From: an uncultured Opitutia bacterium
GTDB lineage: Bacteria > Verrucomicrobiota > Verrucomicrobiia > Opitutales > UBA953
Assembly (NCBI GenBank): GCA_903840355.1
Contig: CAIMFJ010000007.1
Coordinates: forward strand, 124,001 to 188,000
DNA: 64,000 nt
Direction of reading: 5' to 3'
The notes under the pieces are model-generated. The model ran no database searches. It was not told where the DNA came from and saw only the letters and a program-made list of their open reading frames with translations. Below, one piece after another: positions 62,065 through 64,000 of the stretch. Each line of letters starts with the position of its first letter. Position 1 is the stretch's first letter. The translations under genes were made by a program, and so were the position numbers.

Positions 62065-62925
62065 ATGAAACCCTCCTCTCGTTTGCTAGCCCTAACCTTA
62101 TGGGCTCTTTCCACGGCTGCAGCTTGTGCGGCTCCTGTCTGGTTGACCGACTTGGATGAAGCCAAGAAAGTCGCTACCAAGGAAAATAAGCCTATCTTAG
62201 TCGACTTCACCGGTAGCGATTGGTGTGGTTATTGCATTAAGTTACACGCGGAAGTTTTCGATAAACCAGAGTTTGAAGCCTTTGCGAAGGACTACGTCTT
62301 GGTCGAATTGGATTTTCCTAATAAGAAGCCTCAACCAGCGGACGTGAAGGCTAAGAATCGCGAGATTCAGCAGAAGTTTGCCGTGACCGGTTTCCCGACG
62401 ATTTTGCTCATCGATGCGAAATCGGGAGAAGCCTATGGCCGCGAAAGCGGTTATGGTCCAGGCACCGGTCCTAAGGCTTATTTAGAGAAATTGAATGCTT
62501 TTAAGAATACGCCCGAAGCGCGTAAGACTTTAGCGGATGAATCTAAAAAGTCTGCCGAAGTGAATTCTAAACGCGCTGCTTTATCGACGAAGATTAAGGC
62601 CGCGATTGACGCTAAGGACTTTGACGCGGCCTCGGCTGCTTACGACGAAATGTATAAGGATGCGACTGGTGCGAACAAAGCCATTGCCTCGATTAATAAG
62701 GCTTTAGTGTCTCAGCGCATTGACCCGGCGAACAAAGATCGTGCCCTGCAGTATGCGGATGAAGCGATCACGTTGGCCGCAGGCAATGACCGCCTCTTGA
62801 AGGCTTTCACTGAGATGCGCGATCGCATCGCGAAGGGTGAGAATTTGACCCAGCCTCGCGGGGTGGCTCCTGCCGCTCCTACCACGCCTAAAGTTCCCGC
62901 TAAGAAGGTCGACCAAGGCGCTTAA
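62065..62925 (+). CDS. Exported thioredoxin-fold protein (second paralogue)
   Basis: A 286-aa protein with a signal peptide (Met-Lys-Pro-Ser-Ser-Arg ... Ala-Cys-Ala-Ala-Pro). The thioredoxin fold has Gly-Ser-Asp-Trp-Cys-Gly-Tyr-Cys and cis-Pro Gly-Phe-Pro-Thr. It shares Trp-Leu-Thr-Asp-Leu-Asp/Glu-Glu-Ala-Lys-Lys-Val and Phe-Asp-Lys-Pro-Glu-Phe with the gene before it, so the pair arose by duplication. The Cys-Cys loop residues differ (Gly-Tyr versus Val-Trp), suggesting different redox potentials or clients. The C-terminal helical tail (about 150 residues) is diverged and ends Pro/Ala/Lys-rich. A terminator follows. Confidence 0.88.
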   Translation: MKPSSRLLALTLWALSTAAACAAPVWLTDLDEAKKVATKENKPILVDFTGSDWCGYCIKLHAEVFDKPEFEAFAKDYVLVELDFPNKKPQPADVKAKNREIQQKFAVTGFPTILLIDAKSGEAYGRESGYGPGTGPKAYLEKLNAFKNTPEARKTLADESKKSAEVNSKRAALSTKIKAAIDAKDFDAASAAYDEMYKDATGANKAIASINKALVSQRIDPANKDRALQYADEAITLAAGNDRLLKAFTEMRDRIAKGENLTQPRGVAPAAPTTPKVPAKKVDQGA

Positions 62926-62949
62926 GCCCAGTTCTAAAGACTTCCTGAT

Positions 62950-62983
62950 AAAAGGGCGTGATTCATTTCACGCCCTTTTTCTT
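62950..62983. terminator. Intrinsic terminator after the thioredoxin pair
   Basis: AAAAGGGCGTGA (62950-62961) and TCACGCCCTTTT (62968-62979) form a perfect 12-bp stem with a 6-base loop, followed by T-rich sequence on the plus strand. The reverse strand also ends in a T-rich flank, so it can serve gluQ from the other side. Confidence 0.88.
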
Positions 62984-63002
62984 TTAGCGAACCGTTGCGC
63001 CT

Positions 63003-63854
63003 TTACCAAAGCGACGCGATTGGGGCCGTGAGAACTTCCTGCGGTGTTTTGCCGCGGGCTCGCAGGGTTTGCAGGGATAAGCCATCATGGCGTTTAGCTA
63101 GTCGCTGTCCTTGCGCGTCTAAAATTAAGGATGCATGAGCCCACGCCGGTGCGTCCCAGCCGAGGGCGCGGTAGATGAGTTTTTGGCGCGCCGTCGAGAG
63201 CAGGAGGTCGGCTCCGCGTACGACTTCAGTGATGCCCATGGCGTGATCATCGGCGACGACGGCCAATTCGTAGGCTGGAAAGCCATCTTTGCGCCATACG
63301 AGGAAATCGCCAAAATCTTTGCCCGCCGTGAAGGCTTGGGGTCCTTGTAGTTGATCCTGAAAAGTAATCACTTCGCCGTCGGGCACACGGAAACGCCAAT
63401 TGGTTTTTCCGGGGTCGGTGGCACCAAGGTGTGCGTCTAATGCGGGTCGAAGGGCCGCCGGGAAAATCGGCTCACGGTCGTCCTCGGCATGGGGGGCTTG
63501 TAAGCTACGTGCTACGTCCTGACGCGATTTATCACAGGGGTAGAGGTGTCCGGTGGCGTGGAGTTGTTTCCAAATCGAGAGGTAAAACTCCAGTCTGGCG
63601 GATTGCTGGTAGGGTGCATGGGGGCCACCGATGTCAGGGCCTTCTTGCCACTCAATCCCCAGCCAGTGCAGGTCGTCTTGGGCCGCGAGCGTAAAGGCCT
63701 GCTGACAACGGGCTTGGTCGAGGTCCTCGGTGCGGTAAATCAGCTGTCCATGGGCTGCTCGGCAGCGTTGTGCCGCCAAGGCGAAGGTGCGAGCATGGCC
63801 GAGGTGTAGTCGACCCGTAGGCGTGGGGGCGAGTCGACCGCGGTATGAAGCCAT
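63003..63854 (-). CDS. gluQ: Glutamyl-Q tRNA(Asp) synthetase
   Basis: A 283-aa protein from ATG 63854, two codons inside a GTG alternative. It is a shortened glutamyl-tRNA synthetase with HIGH-type motif Pro-Thr-Gly-Arg-Leu-His-Leu-Gly-His-Ala-Arg and KMSKS-type Leu-Ala-Lys-Arg-His-Asp-Gly-Leu-Ser. It lacks the anticodon-binding domain, so it fits GluQRS, which attaches glutamate to queuosine in tRNA-Asp. The Arg-Gly-Ala-Asp-Leu-Leu segment near residue 205 is also typical. The zinc site seen in some members is incomplete here: only one cysteine is obvious. It starts 14 bases after the next gene's stop. Confidence 0.92.
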   Translation of the reverse strand: MASYRGRLAPTPTGRLHLGHARTFALAAQRCRAAHGQLIYRTEDLDQARCQQAFTLAAQDDLHWLGIEWQEGPDIGGPHAPYQQSARLEFYLSIWKQLHATGHLYPCDKSRQDVARSLQAPHAEDDREPIFPAALRPALDAHLGATDPGKTNWRFRVPDGEVITFQDQLQGPQAFTAGKDFGDFLVWRKDGFPAYELAVVADDHAMGITEVVRGADLLLSTARQKLIYRALGWDAPAWAHASLILDAQGQRLAKRHDGLSLQTLRARGKTPQEVLTAPIASLW

Positions 63855-63868
63855 CGCCACAGGATACG

Positions 63869-64000
63869 TTACAGCGGGTTAGCCGTGTCGATGAATTCCC
63901 ACGGCAACTGGAATTCTTGGGCTACGGCCATGGCGAGTGCTTTGACGCCCCAAGTTTCGGTAGCGTAGTGACCGCACGGATACAAGTTCCAGCCTTGTTC
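63869..64000 (-). CDS. NIF3/YbgI-family protein, C-terminal fragment
   Basis: The last 43 codons of a gene that begins beyond the window. The sequence Gly-His-Tyr-Ala-Thr-Glu followed by Gly-Val-Lys-Ala-Leu-Ala and a C-terminal Glu-Phe-Ile-Asp-x-Ala-Asn-Pro is the C-terminal signature of NIF3-like dinuclear metal-centre proteins; the His and Glu are metal ligands in known structures. The true function of the family is unresolved (some members were called GTP cyclohydrolase-like). It lies just upstream of gluQ, probably in one operon. Confidence 0.85.
   Translation of the reverse strand, partial: EQGWNLYPCGHYATETWGVKALAMAVAQEFQLPWEFIDTANPL

Overview
The window is about 64 kb of chromosomal DNA, roughly 54% GC by eye, almost fully coding. 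It points to the phylum Verrucomicrobiota. The evidence is a Planctomycetes/Verrucomicrobia-type ECF sigma factor with a membrane-anchored partner, the DUF1552 plus DUF1587/1592/1588/1585 cytochrome-c-like pair, a type I sulfatase, an exosortase, twin-arginine-tagged Gfo/Idh/MocA and superoxide dismutase proteins, and a YcfL-LpoB pair showing a Gram-negative envelope. I cannot fix the class or genus. I see no rRNA, tRNA, CRISPR array, insertion sequence or prophage. No stretch longer than 300 bases lacks a gene; the largest gaps (54121-54336, 46746-46929, 41093-41261) hold only possible control signals.

Layout. 1-2840 (mostly +): end of a YcfL-like lipoprotein gene, lpoB, a FAD-dependent oxidoreductase, aroQ (-) and a chagasin-type protease inhibitor. 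2894-6225 (-): aconitase and a BCP-type peroxiredoxin. 6366-17655 (-): a tightly packed ten-gene run, in transcription order serA, plsY, hom, lysC, a 918-aa exported TPR protein, TolQ/ExbB, TolR/ExbD, uppS, cdsA, miaA. 17747-29383 (-): a second long run, yejB, yejE, yejA, two ABC ATPases, exosortase, glgA, lipA, UvrD/PcrA helicase. 29467-36548 (+): acyltransferase/acyl-ACP ligase, glgP, an unknown secreted protein, and an adenylate-kinase-like protein with an extra C-terminal domain. 36545-44644: mixed strands, with an esterase, a SpoT/MESH1-like HD protein, SOD, tadA, infA, cysK, umuC, a DMT exporter and a Gfo/Idh/MocA oxidoreductase. 44647-54120 (-): azoreductase, then a cluster of ECF sigma factor, anti-sigma-like protein, tandem SGNH hydrolase, DUF1592-group cytochrome, DUF1552 protein and sulfatase. 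54337-61146: assimilatory sulfate reduction (cysI, cysH, cysD, cysNC on -) divergent from siroheme genes (uroporphyrinogen methyltransferase on +, CbiX-like chelatase on -). 61235-64000: two paralogous exported thioredoxin-fold proteins (+), gluQ (-) and the end of a NIF3-family gene (-).

How the genes fit together. Sulfur uptake is nearly complete here: ATP sulfurylase (CysD plus the CysN half), APS kinase (the CysC half), an Fe-S APS reductase, sulfite reductase, siroheme synthesis for that enzyme, and cysK about 17 kb away. Glycogen synthase and phosphorylase lie in neighbouring units on opposite strands. The sigma-to-sulfatase cluster looks like a regulated exported set for a sulfated and/or esterified polymer, but its substrate cannot be read from sequence.

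Most promising for a second look: the perfect terminator hairpin containing the start codon of the oxidoreductase at 842; the sigma/SGNH/DUF1592/DUF1552/sulfatase cluster; the large extracytoplasmic insertions in both Yej permeases next to an exosortase; and palindromes in the short upstream regions of umuC, the Gfo/Idh gene and the cysI/cobA pair. I saw no clearly new defence or mobile system.
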